Below the pieces are notes generated by a model. The model was not told where the DNA came from. It saw nothing but the letters and a program-made list of their open reading frames with translations, and searched no databases. Made by a program: the position numbers and the translations under genes. 51,771 nt of DNA from Defluviicoccus sp. (GTDB taxonomy: Bacteria > Pseudomonadota > Alphaproteobacteria > MPNO01), in the NCBI GenBank assembly GCA_028821395.1, contig JAPPGP010000003.1, positions 62,447 to 114,217 on the forward strand, in the 5' to 3' direction. This document shows positions 7,638 to 15,810 of this stretch, piece after piece. Every line of letters starts with the position of its first letter. The stretch's first letter is position 1.

Positions 7638-8587
7638 CGGCGCTCGGCGACAGGCGGGTCGATCTCGTGCTCGAGCCCGTCACCGGCAAGGCGGTGCCGG
7701 TTTACAAGGGCGAGACGCTGCGCATCGCCCAGCTCGAAGGCGGGCAGTGCGTCGATTTCAACTGCTACAATTTGCGCGACTACAAGGAGTACATGTCCAC
7801 CGGCGTCATGCGGCGCCAGGGCATGCGGGCCCGCGAGGGCCATTTCGTGTGGAGCGCGCCGCCCCGGTTCCGCCCCATGATGGTCGTCACCGCGATGCCC
7901 GAGACCTGCGTGACCGACTTGCTGGCGCCGCGCTGCAACGGCGCCATGATGGAGATCATGTTCGGCTTCGAGACCCACACCAACTGCACCGATACCTTCA
8001 CCGAGGCGGTCGGGGAGTACGGTCTGACGCCGGACGATCTGCACGATTCCCTCAACATGTGGATGAACACGGGTCTGACGCCGGACGGGGAGACCACCTA
8101 TTCCTGGAACCCGGCCCGCAAGGGAGACCATGTGGACCTGCTGGCGCTGATGGACGTGCTGGCGGTGCCCATCGTGTGCGGGTCGGGGGACGTGCTGTTG
8201 ACCAGCAACTTCTCCTTCAAGCCGATCGGCGTCGAGGTATTCGAGCCGACCGCGGAGACCGAAGCCAGGGTCGAGGCGCTGAACGCGGAATACGTCTCGT
8301 TGAAGAATCAGCGCCGGGTCGAGGAATTCCGCGTGCGCGAGATCCGGACCGAGCGCGAGCTCAGGCCGGTTTCCGGGTACCAGCCCGAATTCCCGAGCTT
8401 TCCGCTGACCTATACCGAAATCGCCCTCGAGCTGAGCGAAGACGACCGGGAGCGGTTAGAATATTTGAGGAACGCGCGCTATCCTGGAAGCGACGAAGAG
8501 GTGGTGCTCGCCGCCGTCATGTCGTGGTACCTGGAGAACCGGCGCAACAAGACGTGGGAGGTCTACCGGGGCGGGCTGAAGCCCTAG
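7634..8587 (+). CDS. DUF1989 (urea carboxylase-associated) family protein
   Basis: 317-residue member of the DUF1989 family, found next to urea carboxylase, allophanate hydrolase and guanidine-degrading genes. Family features: GGQCVDFNCYNLRDYKEYMS near 37-56, GHFVWSAPPRFRPMMVV near 74-90, a histidine/cysteine pair THTNC near 116-120, the block LTPDDLHDSLNMWMNTGL near 133-150, and SNFSFKPIGVEVFE. The clustered Cys and His residues may bind metal. The last 50 residues are an extra helical tail (ERLEYLRNARYPGSDEEVV) resembling the preceding 55-residue protein. No urea carboxylase is in the window. The family's biochemical role is poorly defined. Confidence 0.82.
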   Translation: MTALGDRRVDLVLEPVTGKAVPVYKGETLRIAQLEGGQCVDFNCYNLRDYKEYMSTGVMRRQGMRAREGHFVWSAPPRFRPMMVVTAMPETCVTDLLAPRCNGAMMEIMFGFETHTNCTDTFTEAVGEYGLTPDDLHDSLNMWMNTGLTPDGETTYSWNPARKGDHVDLLALMDVLAVPIVCGSGDVLLTSNFSFKPIGVEVFEPTAETEARVEALNAEYVSLKNQRRVEEFRVREIRTERELRPVSGYQPEFPSFPLTYTEIALELSEDDRERLEYLRNARYPGSDEEVVLAAVMSWYLENRRNKTWEVYRGGLKP

Positions 8588-8615
8588 CTCCCGCGAGGGC
8601 ACGAGCCCAAGCGCC

Positions 8616-8622
8616 AGGGAGG
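8616..8622 (+). promoter_or_regulatory. ribosome binding site choosing the second ATG
   Basis: AGGGAGG lies one base before an ATG at 8624 but seven bases before an in-frame ATG at 8630, so translation of the cysteine hydrolase should begin at 8630. Confidence 0.6.
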
Positions 8623-8629
8623 AATGCAC

Positions 8630-9367
8630 ATGAAGACCGTCGAGGTCGTCGATCGCTCGCCGATGATCGACAAGCTCAACGACATGCTGGAGCTCGATCC
8701 CGCGAGAACGGCCATCGTCGCGATCGACATGCATCGGGGCCATCTCGACCCCGAGGTGGCGACCATGCCGTGCAGCCCCGCGGTCTGCGACAGCGTGATC
8801 GCGAACACCGAGCGGCTGCTCGCCTTCTGCCGCGGCAACGGCCTGCCCGTCATCCACGTCGTGGTGGTAAACCGGGACATCAGGGGCGTCGGTTCCGAGG
8901 CCAGCATCCGGCCGTTCTTCCAGTACATGAACCGCATCAAGGAAGAGACCGACCGGCTGGCGCCGGGGCGCAGGACGACGGTCATCGGGCACAACATGGA
9001 AGGCAGCGTACAGACCGAGATCATGCCCCGGCTGTACGACGAGTCCGACTACGTCATCGACTACAAGAAGCGCCAGGACTGCTTCATCGGCACCGATCTG
9101 GAGCTGCTGCTGCAGACCGTCGGCGCCGATACGGTGGTCATCGTCGGCATCAACACCAATACCTGCGTGCTCAACACCGCGTTCACCTCGGCCAACAAGA
9201 ACTACAAGGTCGTCGTGGTCTCGGACTGTGTCGGCACCATGTACGGCGACGACCTGCACGAGTTCGCGCTGCAGAATATCAGCCGCTGCCTGGGCTGGGT
9301 GCTCACCATCGACGAGTTCGAGGGCAAGGTCTCCGCGTCGCTGCCGGAGCGTGTAGCGGCGTCCTGA
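8630..9367 (+). CDS. isochorismatase-family cysteine hydrolase
   Basis: 245-residue hydrolase of the isochorismatase-like family, which includes biuret, ureidoacrylate and N-carbamoylsarcosine amidohydrolases and nicotinamidases. The Asp-Lys-Cys triad is present: Asp in TAIVAIDMHRGH near residue 29, Lys in VIDYKKRQDCF near 142, and the nucleophile Cys in GINTNTCVLNTA near 180. Because a carboxy-transfer-associated DUF1989 protein lies directly upstream, a carbamoyl or amide C-N bond is the likely target; this is inference. The gene ends 25 bases from the convergent dehydrogenase. Confidence 0.88.
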   Translation: MKTVEVVDRSPMIDKLNDMLELDPARTAIVAIDMHRGHLDPEVATMPCSPAVCDSVIANTERLLAFCRGNGLPVIHVVVVNRDIRGVGSEASIRPFFQYMNRIKEETDRLAPGRRTTVIGHNMEGSVQTEIMPRLYDESDYVIDYKKRQDCFIGTDLELLLQTVGADTVVIVGINTNTCVLNTAFTSANKNYKVVVVSDCVGTMYGDDLHEFALQNISRCLGWVLTIDEFEGKVSASLPERVAAS

Positions 9368-9392
9368 GTCGCGGGGCGGCGCGCCGGTCGCG

Positions 9393-10508
9393 TCAACCCG
9401 GGTCGCGGCCCGCGAAGCCGTGCTCCAGCAGCTCGAGGAACGCCTCGCGGCCGATCCCGGCGAGGCCCATCCGGGCGAGCGTCAGCCCCTCCGCGCGGAA
9501 GTCCCGGTCGAGGATCACCGAGGCCAGGTGGATGACGTGGTCGATGACCGGCGTCTTCACGCCGGCGATGCGGCCGAGCTCGGAATAGATCAAATGGCCG
9601 TAGGGCACGTCCTCCAGCAGGTAGCGATGCTCCAGCGTCGTCGGCGCCATGATCCAGCGGTCCGGCTCGCTCTGGTGGAAGGCCTCGTAGGAGAGACCCG
9701 AGGCGCCGGCCTCGTCGGTGGTGTAGCCCATGCGCCAGAACAGCTCGACGAACGGCATGGTCTTCGCGTCGAGCGCCGCGGCCACGGCGAGGCGTTCGCG
9801 GTCCACCGCGTCGATCAGCCGGCCGACCGACGGCGTGATCCCCTCGTAGTAGTGCCGGAAATCGCCCCCCGTGGCCTCGATCCGGCCCGCGTTGCACAGC
9901 ACCGCCGGCGGATGGTGGATCGCGTTGCCGTAGGGGAAGACGGTCTCCAGCACGTTGGCGAAGGGCTGCACCGACGGGTAGACGGATTTAACCACCGCGT
10001 GCAGCCTCGCCGTCTCGCGCCCCGGGAATCCGCCGAAGACCATGAAGTCCGAGACCCGCGAGATCCGGCATTTCGTGGGCTCGATGCGGCGGCAGAGATA
10101 GGGGAGCGTCGCGGTCTCGCAGAACACCGGGTGCGCGATGCCGTGCTCCCGGAGCACATGCGGAATCAGCAACAGCGTGTGGCCCGGCGAGACGAACAGG
10201 ACCTGATCCTCCCGCAGATGCGGCGCGGCGGCGGACACCCATTTCTCGTGCAGATGGGCGGGGCTCACGATCATCACCAGCTCCGCGCCGTCCATCGCCG
10301 CTTCGGCGTCGTCGGTGATCGACGCGAGCGCGGCGAAGCCGTCGCCGAACGGGGCGGTGTAGTGGATGCCGCCGATTGCCTGCAGCGGTGCCAGCGCGTC
10401 CCGGTCCTGGCTGTAGAGACGGACCTCGAAGCCGAGCGTCGTCAGATGCGCGGCGGCCGATGTGCCGCCCCCGCCGGCGCCGAAAATGGCGATCCGCTCG
10501 ACCGTCAT
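9393..10508 (-). CDS. octopine/nopaline dehydrogenase-family oxidoreductase
   Basis: 371-residue NAD(P)-dependent opine-type dehydrogenase. The Rossmann fold opens with IAIFGAGGGGTSAAAHL at residues 6-22, and the C-terminal Octopine_DH domain carries the conserved block with NAIHHPPAVLCNAG, whose histidine is catalytic in the family. The ATG at 10508 is chosen because GGAGG (10519-10523) sits about ten bases upstream; an ATG at 10514 is possible. Family members oxidise or form N-alkylated amino acids (opines). It is divergent from the twin VOC gene and may share its control region. Substrate unknown. Confidence 0.85.
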   Translation of the reverse strand: MTVERIAIFGAGGGGTSAAAHLTTLGFEVRLYSQDRDALAPLQAIGGIHYTAPFGDGFAALASITDDAEAAMDGAELVMIVSPAHLHEKWVSAAAPHLREDQVLFVSPGHTLLLIPHVLREHGIAHPVFCETATLPYLCRRIEPTKCRISRVSDFMVFGGFPGRETARLHAVVKSVYPSVQPFANVLETVFPYGNAIHHPPAVLCNAGRIEATGGDFRHYYEGITPSVGRLIDAVDRERLAVAAALDAKTMPFVELFWRMGYTTDEAGASGLSYEAFHQSEPDRWIMAPTTLEHRYLLEDVPYGHLIYSELGRIAGVKTPVIDHVIHLASVILDRDFRAEGLTLARMGLAGIGREAFLELLEHGFAGRDPG

Positions 10509-10618
10509 GTCCATCCCCCCTCCCCGCAACCGTGCCCAAATGCACGCGCAGGATCAACTTGCCGGTGTCGGGAATAGCCGCCATGCTCGCCGCAGTCGGA
10601 ACTCGGAACGCAGAGACC

Positions 10619-11851
10619 ATGACAGGACAGGACACAGCCGCGCCGCCGCTGGTATTCAGCCATTTCGGCTACGACACCGGCGCCTATGACCGGGCCGTCG
10701 ATTTCTGGACCCGCGTGTTCGGCTTCGGCATCAGCGACCACGGCCCGCTCGGCAAGCAGCGGATCTGCTTCATGACCCGCCGTCCGTTCGAGCATCACCA
10801 GCTCGTGGCCGTGAGCGGCCGCGATCCGGCGCAGCCGACCACCGTGGCCGATCTCGGCTTCCGCGCGCCGGACCTCGGCGAGCTCAGACGGATCGCGGCC
10901 CTGCTGGCGGGGGAGGAGGGGGTGACCGGCATCGCCGCCGTCGACCGCGGCGTGTCCTGGACGCTCCATTTCACCGATCCGACGGGGCTTCCGGTCACCA
11001 TCGATGTCGACACCCCCTGGTTCGTCCCGCAGCCGCAGGCCTGGGCGCTCGATCTGGCGTTGGACGACGAGACGATCCGCGCGGCCACGCGGGCGCGGTG
11101 CGAGGAACACGCAGGCTTCTGCACCCGCGAGGAATGGCGCGCGGAGACCGAGGCCACCCTCGCCGCGAGCGGCAAGCTGCAGCTCCAGGCGACGCCCTCC
11201 GTCGATCCTCCGCCGCCCGATGCCGGACCGGTCTTCCGCAACGAATTCGGCGCCGGCGAGCGGTTTCCCAACGTCTCGATGTTCCGTGTCGGCATGCTGG
11301 CGATCGACCTCGACGCGCTCGCCGCGTTCTACGAGACCGAGCTCGGCTATCTCGTCACCGGGCGCGGGCTGCGCCCCGCCGTCGGCGAGGTGCCGGCGGC
11401 GGAGGTCGTCTACCTCACGCGCGATCCCGGCCAGATCGCCCAGCTCGTGCTCGTCGCCGGGCGCCCGGCGGAGCTGCCGAGCAGCATCAACCAGGTCACC
11501 TTCAGGGTGCCGTCGCTGCCGGCGCTGCGCGAGGTGTGCGAGCGGATGTACGCCCATCCCGAGGTCGACGACTATCGCCCGGTGGATCACGGCAACTCGT
11601 TCTCGCTCTACTGCAACGACCCCGAGGGCAACACGATCGAGCTCAGCCGCGAATCCGCCTGGTACACCCCGGCGCCCAGCGCCTGGCCGCTCGACCTCTC
11701 GCTGTCGGACGAGGAGATGTTGCGCGTGTCCGAGGCGCGCTGCCATTCGGTGCCGGGCTTCATGATGCGGGCCGACTGGAAGGCGCGCGCGCGTGCGCAG
11801 CTGCTCGATGCCGGCCGGCTCGAGGCCGAGGCGTTTCCCCGACACGCCTGA
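10619..11851 (+). CDS. twin-domain VOC (glyoxalase/dioxygenase-fold) protein
   Basis: 410 residues with two vicinal-oxygen-chelate domains in tandem, each followed by a similar helical tail. Domain 1 spans about residues 10-135 and domain 2 about 215-345. Each VOC domain ends in a W-[FY]-x-P block (DTPWFVPQPQAWALDL and ESAWYTPAPSAWPLDL), then a tail with D-E-E/D, A-R-C-x-x and D/E-W-[KR]-A and ending in AxGxLxxEA or similar. So the whole VOC-plus-tail unit was duplicated. Domain 2 keeps NDPEGNTIEL, typical of extradiol-dioxygenase-like VOC proteins with a metal-ligand Glu. Start at 10619 is chosen over 10583 on context only. Likely a ring-cleavage or isomerase-type enzyme. Confidence 0.75.
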   Translation: MTGQDTAAPPLVFSHFGYDTGAYDRAVDFWTRVFGFGISDHGPLGKQRICFMTRRPFEHHQLVAVSGRDPAQPTTVADLGFRAPDLGELRRIAALLAGEEGVTGIAAVDRGVSWTLHFTDPTGLPVTIDVDTPWFVPQPQAWALDLALDDETIRAATRARCEEHAGFCTREEWRAETEATLAASGKLQLQATPSVDPPPPDAGPVFRNEFGAGERFPNVSMFRVGMLAIDLDALAAFYETELGYLVTGRGLRPAVGEVPAAEVVYLTRDPGQIAQLVLVAGRPAELPSSINQVTFRVPSLPALREVCERMYAHPEVDDYRPVDHGNSFSLYCNDPEGNTIELSRESAWYTPAPSAWPLDLSLSDEEMLRVSEARCHSVPGFMMRADWKARARAQLLDAGRLEAEAFPRHA

Positions 11852-11858
11852 CCGGCGA

Positions 11859-12851
11859 TCAGCCGGCGGCGAATTCCCTGAGCACGTCGAGGGCGAGCCT
11901 GCGGTCTTCCGGCGAGCCGCGGATCTGGATCGCGGGCTCGGTCACGCCGGTCTCCAGATAGGCGGCCAGCCGGTCGCGGCAGTTGGCCGGCGTGCCGCCG
12001 ACGGCGAACGCATCCACCGCGTCGTCGGGAACCAGGCGCCTGGCGGTCTCCATGTCGCGCCTGGCGACGGCGGCGACGATCGCCTCGTGGTCGATGGGAA
12101 GGCCCGAGGAGCGGATGTTGTCCGCCATGGCGCGGTTGCGGAACAGGAAGGCGAGCCGCCCGCGCAGGTGGTCCACCGCCTCCCGCCCGTCGGCCGAGAC
12201 CGCGAAGTAGAGGAAGGCGGCGCTGCGCAGCGCGCCCGGATCGCGCCCCGCCGCAAGCGCGCCCTCGGCGATCCGGTCGAGGCTGTAGCGCACATGGGCG
12301 AGCGTGAGACCGCCCGACAGCACCACCCCGTCGGCGATGCGCCCGGTGAGCCTGAGCATCTCCTCCCCGGTCGCCGCGACATAGACCGGGATGGGCTCAG
12401 GCGGTGCGAACGCCATGCGCGCGCCGGCGAGGCGGAAGAACGCCCCGTCATAGGTCACCGCCTCGCCGGTCCAGAGCGCGCGCAGGCATTCGATGAATTC
12501 GCGCACCGCCCGGATTGGCCGCTCGGGCTCGACCCCCGACTCGCCGAGGAACAGCGGATTGCCGACGCCGATGGCGACGCCGACACGGCCGGGCGCCACG
12601 TCGGTCAGCGTGGCGAGCGACATCGCCGTCGGGGTCGGGTGCCACAGATAGGGGCTGATCGCGGTCGGAATCACCGTCGCCCTCTCGGTCGACATCGCAA
12701 AGGCCATGCAGCCGGCGACGGCTTCGCGATAGCCCATATGCTCCGCCATCCAGATCCGTTCGGCGCCCGCCTTCTCCGCCTCGCGGACGATTTCAAGCGA
12801 ATCCGTCAGGCGGTCGAAACCGTCGAAGCGAATGCCGAGTCCCGGGGTCAT
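11859..12851 (-). CDS. luciferase-like (LLM) flavin monooxygenase
   Basis: 330-residue TIM-barrel protein of the luciferase-like family that uses FMN or F420. The fold begins LGIRFDGFDRLTDSLEIV, followed by AEKAGAERIWMAEHMGY, the conserved LATLTDVAPGRVGVAIGVGN near 80-99 and PVYVAATGEEMLRLTGRI near 160-177. It is the last gene of a four-gene minus-strand operon (EthD-like protein, nitronate monooxygenase-like protein, MFS carrier, this gene). It ends 7 bases from the convergent twin VOC gene. The substrate is unknown; the company of another flavoenzyme suggests degradation of an unusual heterocyclic or nitro compound. Confidence 0.87.
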   Translation of the reverse strand: MTPGLGIRFDGFDRLTDSLEIVREAEKAGAERIWMAEHMGYREAVAGCMAFAMSTERATVIPTAISPYLWHPTPTAMSLATLTDVAPGRVGVAIGVGNPLFLGESGVEPERPIRAVREFIECLRALWTGEAVTYDGAFFRLAGARMAFAPPEPIPVYVAATGEEMLRLTGRIADGVVLSGGLTLAHVRYSLDRIAEGALAAGRDPGALRSAAFLYFAVSADGREAVDHLRGRLAFLFRNRAMADNIRSSGLPIDHEAIVAAVARRDMETARRLVPDDAVDAFAVGGTPANCRDRLAAYLETGVTEPAIQIRGSPEDRRLALDVLREFAAG

Positions 12852-12871
12852 CGCGCCTCCATCCCCCGCCG

Positions 12872-14083
12872 CTACGCCCGAGCCGGGCGCGCGGCGAGCA
12901 CGCCGCCCTGCGGCAGCATCAGCACCGCGGCAAGGATGGCGCAAGCCGCCGCCGCCATCGTCACGAACAGCGCGCCGAAGCCCCAGCTCGCGTGGATCCC
13001 CGCGATCGCCGGAAGCGCGGACGCCATCACCGAGAACGTCACGATATAGCGGATGGCGTAGAGCCGGCTGCGCCACGCGCTGCTCGCGATCCGCCCGACC
13101 AGCACGTCGTTGATCGGGATCTGTCCGAACACCGCGAGCATGAAGGCGATGGCGACGACCAGCGCGGCAACGCCGGTGAGCTGGACCATGACCGCGAAGA
13201 ACACCGCCTGGAGCGCGGCGACGACGGCGAATACGGCGCGCAGCGAATGGCGGTCGACTAGCCAGCCCACCACGAGCTGCGCGAGCGCCGCCACGGCGAA
13301 GACCAGGAAGGCGTAGAAGCCGATCTCGGTTGCGCTCCCGGCGAGATCGGCGAGGCGTTCGTCGAAGATCTTGGGGAGCGCGAAGGTGGTGCTCTGGAAG
13401 ATCAGCCCGCCGATGGCGGTAGTGATCACAATGACCGCCAGCACGCGCCGGAAGGTCGCGCGGCCGAGCGCCGACGCGCCTTGGGCTGCCGCCTTCGCCG
13501 ACGCGGCGCCGCGGCCGGGTAGGCGGCGGCCGCGCCCGGTCCAGAGGAAGGCCGCATAGGCGGCGCCGAGGCCGATGGAGACGGCGCCCGGCAGGACGAA
13601 CGCGCTGCGCCAGCCGCCGGTATCGATCAGCCACCCCGTCAGAAGCGCCGCGGCCGCGACCCCGAGATTGCCGAACACGCCGTTGACCGCCAGCGGCACG
13701 CCCGTCCTCTCGCGGCCCTCCACCACCATGGCGAGCCCGACCGGGTGGTAGATCGCCGCGAACACGCCGATCGCCAGCAGGCCGAGCGCGATGCCGAGCG
13801 GCGAATCCGCCAGCGCGGTGGCGATCGAGCCCGCCCCGATGCCGACGAAGAAGACCACCATCATGCCCTCGCGGCTCCACTTGTCGGCGATCCACCCCGC
13901 CGGGATCGCGCAGATGCCGAAAGCGACGAAGCCGGGCGTGGCGTAGGGGATGAGAGCCGCATAGCTCATGCCCCACTCCTCGGCGAGGCGGAGCGCCGCG
14001 ACCGTCGCGAAGATCAGCATGAACAGGTGGTCGAGGAAGTGCCCGACATTGAGGAACAGGAAGTTGAGGCTCTGGCGCGGCAT
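12872..14083 (-). CDS. MFS transporter
   Basis: 403-residue major facilitator carrier with about twelve hydrophobic helices. The first cytoplasmic loop has GWIADKWSREGMMVVF, the MFS motif A, and the symmetric loop is VGWLVDRHSLRAVF. The N-terminus (SLNFLFLNVGHFLDHLFML) resembles MFS members close to fosmidomycin-resistance and nitrate-carrier-like families. It lies 20 bases upstream of the luciferase-like gene and 7 bases downstream of the nitronate monooxygenase gene, so it probably imports the substrate of those enzymes or exports a product. Confidence 0.88.
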   Translation of the reverse strand: MPRQSLNFLFLNVGHFLDHLFMLIFATVAALRLAEEWGMSYAALIPYATPGFVAFGICAIPAGWIADKWSREGMMVVFFVGIGAGSIATALADSPLGIALGLLAIGVFAAIYHPVGLAMVVEGRERTGVPLAVNGVFGNLGVAAAALLTGWLIDTGGWRSAFVLPGAVSIGLGAAYAAFLWTGRGRRLPGRGAASAKAAAQGASALGRATFRRVLAVIVITTAIGGLIFQSTTFALPKIFDERLADLAGSATEIGFYAFLVFAVAALAQLVVGWLVDRHSLRAVFAVVAALQAVFFAVMVQLTGVAALVVAIAFMLAVFGQIPINDVLVGRIASSAWRSRLYAIRYIVTFSVMASALPAIAGIHASWGFGALFVTMAAAACAILAAVLMLPQGGVLAARPARA

Positions 14084-14090
14084 GGCGGGG

Positions 14091-15074
14091 TTATCGCAAG
14101 GAGTCGGCGGCCGTACCAAGCGCCGCGACCGCCTCGTCCACGATGCGCCCGACCAGCGCGCCCGCGCGAGGCCGATCGGCGATGAGGTCGAGCCCCTCGC
14201 CGGCGAAGGTGACCGCGACATCGGTGTCGCCGTCGCGCTGGGCCGCGAAGAACCGCTCGCGCAACGCCGCGCCCTCCGCGCGCAACGCCGCGTCGCGCCC
14301 GTGCCAGGTCTCCGAGAAGGCGTTGCGTATCGCCCTGCCGGTATAGGGCTCGGGCCAGACGATGCCGCGCGCGGTGTCGAAGACCCTGGTGCGCAGCGTG
14401 TCGTCGCCGCCCGCGCGCGCGATCAGCGCCTTCTGGTTGGGATGGCCGAGCGCCTCCTCGGTCGCCCAGAAGCGGGTGCCGATCAGCGCCGCCCCCGCGC
14501 CCAGCGTCAGCGCGGCGGCGAGCCCGCGCCCGTCGGCGATGCCGCCCGCGGCGGCGACCGGGGTCGGCGCCACCGCATCGATCACCGCCGGCACCAGCGG
14601 CAGCGTCGCCCGGTCCGCCCCGTGACCGCCCGCCTCGGTGCCCTGGGCGACGACGATCTCGGCGCCGTTCGCCGCCGCCTCGCGGGCATCCTTCAGGGTC
14701 TGGACTTGGCAGATGAGCACGGCGCCCGCGTCGCGGATCTTCGCGGCATGGGGCGCGACATCGCCGAAGGAGAGCATCACCGCGCGCGGCCGCAATTCCA
14801 GCGCCGCGTCGAGCGCTTGCGGCCGCCGGTCGAGCGCCCAGGTGATGAAGCCGATGCCCACCGGGCTTTCGCCCGCCGCGTCGAACTCCGCCCGAATCCA
14901 CGCGTCCGAGCCCCAACCCAGCGCCGGGTCGGCATAGCCCGCGCCGATCAGCCCGAGCCCGCCCGCCGCCGACACCGCGCCAGCCAGCGCGCCGCCGGCG
15001 ACGCCGCCCATCGGGGCGAGCAGGATCGGGTGCTCGATCCCCAGCAGCCGGGTGACCGCGGTCGAGAGCTGCAT
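14091..15074 (-). CDS. nitronate monooxygenase-family FMN enzyme
   Basis: 327-residue TIM-barrel flavoprotein of the nitronate monooxygenase/2-nitropropane dioxygenase family. N-terminal GIEHPILLAPMGGVAGG, then GTEAGGHGADR near 145-155 containing the family histidine, and the FMN-phosphate segment PVAAAGGIADGRGLAAAL with GAALIGTRFWATEE. Length and motifs are normal. It is the second gene of the minus-strand operon, 4 bases after the small EthD-like gene. Members oxidise alkyl nitronates, though many act as generic FMN oxidoreductases, so the substrate stays open. Confidence 0.88.
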   Translation of the reverse strand: MQLSTAVTRLLGIEHPILLAPMGGVAGGALAGAVSAAGGLGLIGAGYADPALGWGSDAWIRAEFDAAGESPVGIGFITWALDRRPQALDAALELRPRAVMLSFGDVAPHAAKIRDAGAVLICQVQTLKDAREAAANGAEIVVAQGTEAGGHGADRATLPLVPAVIDAVAPTPVAAAGGIADGRGLAAALTLGAGAALIGTRFWATEEALGHPNQKALIARAGGDDTLRTRVFDTARGIVWPEPYTGRAIRNAFSETWHGRDAALRAEGAALRERFFAAQRDGDTDVAVTFAGEGLDLIADRPRAGALVGRIVDEAVAALGTAADSLR

Positions 15075-15078
15075 CGGC

Positions 15079-15384
15079 TCAGATCGTCTGGACCAGCTCC
15101 ACCACGTCGCGGGTGCGGGTCACCCTGCCGCTCCAGTGGCGGTCGAACTCGGCGATCATTCCCTCGAGCGCGTCGGACCCCATAATCCGGTTCACCGCCG
15201 CCATGTCGGCGAATTCGTAAAACGCGACATGGACGTTCTCTTCGACGTCGCTCCACCCGCGCGACGCACCCGCCGCGTCGAACGCGGCGACGGCATCCGG
15301 CAGGTGCTCCTCCTGGTACCAGCGGTCGAACGCCTCCCTTGCCTCCGGGTCTACCTCCGCGCGAACGATCAGATATGCGGTCAT
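15079..15384 (-). CDS. EthD-like / dimeric alpha-beta barrel protein
   Basis: 101-residue protein opening the minus-strand operon. It begins YLIVRAEVDPEAREAFDRWY, followed by QEEHLPDAVAAF, a pattern (x-W-Y-x-x-E-H-L-P) seen in EthD-like and related ferredoxin-fold proteins that help flavin monooxygenases or act as small dehydratases. It ends in VVELVQTI, consistent with a last strand. Its position before a flavoenzyme and 4 bases from it supports a helper role in the same pathway; this is inference. Confidence 0.7.
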   Translation of the reverse strand: MTAYLIVRAEVDPEAREAFDRWYQEEHLPDAVAAFDAAGASRGWSDVEENVHVAFYEFADMAAVNRIMGSDALEGMIAEFDRHWSGRVTRTRDVVELVQTI

Positions 15385-15544
15385 CCACTGCCTCCGTCCG
15401 ACGATGCGCGGCGAGATTAGAGCGTGTCCGTTTCGGAGGGAACCGTTGCGTCCCTCGATACGGCGCTTCAGGCCTACTCGGGATGAGGGGAGGGTCTTGG
15501 GCCGCGCCCGGCTCTCCCTGCTCTTCCACCGCCACCACCCCGTC

Positions 15545-15567
15545 ATGGCCGGACGTGATCCGGCCAT
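15545..15567. repeat. intergenic palindromic repeat, ATGGCCGGA type
   Basis: Perfect 9-base inverted repeat ATGGCCGGA-N5-TCCGGCCAT. The same family occurs at 15625-15647, 19205-19227 and 19249-19289. Such elements are scattered between genes in many alphaproteobacterial genomes and can act as mRNA stabilisers or transcription end points. Confidence 0.8.
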
Positions 15568-15624
15568 CCACGCGGCTTCTCCGCCCGCAGGACGGTCCGA
15601 CGGGAGGCGCAGCGGCGCCCATGG

Positions 15625-15647
15625 ATGCCCGGATCGAGTCCGGGCAT
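15625..15647. repeat. intergenic palindromic repeat, ATGCCCGGA type
   Basis: Perfect 9-base inverted repeat ATGCCCGGA-N5-TCCGGGCAT, 57 bases after the previous copy. The two copies differ at one symmetric base pair of the stem (G-C against C-G), a compensatory change that keeps the hairpin. Confidence 0.8.
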
Positions 15648-15810
15648 GACGGAAGGGGGCGGAGAGGCTTACCCGTCGACGACCCCCGCCAGCCGAGCGC
15701 TTGTCAAGCAATCCGCATGAGCCCCTATCGAAGGACGGCCACTGGGAGGCGGCAGGGGCACAAAAGCCCGACCCCATATGCCATAGTTGGCGCCGAGGCT
15801 GCGAGGGTGG

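Larger units (their letters stand above)
15385..15810. other. 426-base gap holding palindromic repeats, no gene
   Basis: Divergent gap between the EthD-like gene (minus) and LivM (plus). No coding frame is convincing. Bases about 15421-15500 resemble a degenerate copy of the alphaproteobacterial repeat of the CTCATCC...TATCGAGGGACGC kind, and two complete palindromes follow (listed separately). Promoters for both flanking operons must lie here, but I could not pick a good one. Confidence 0.6.
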
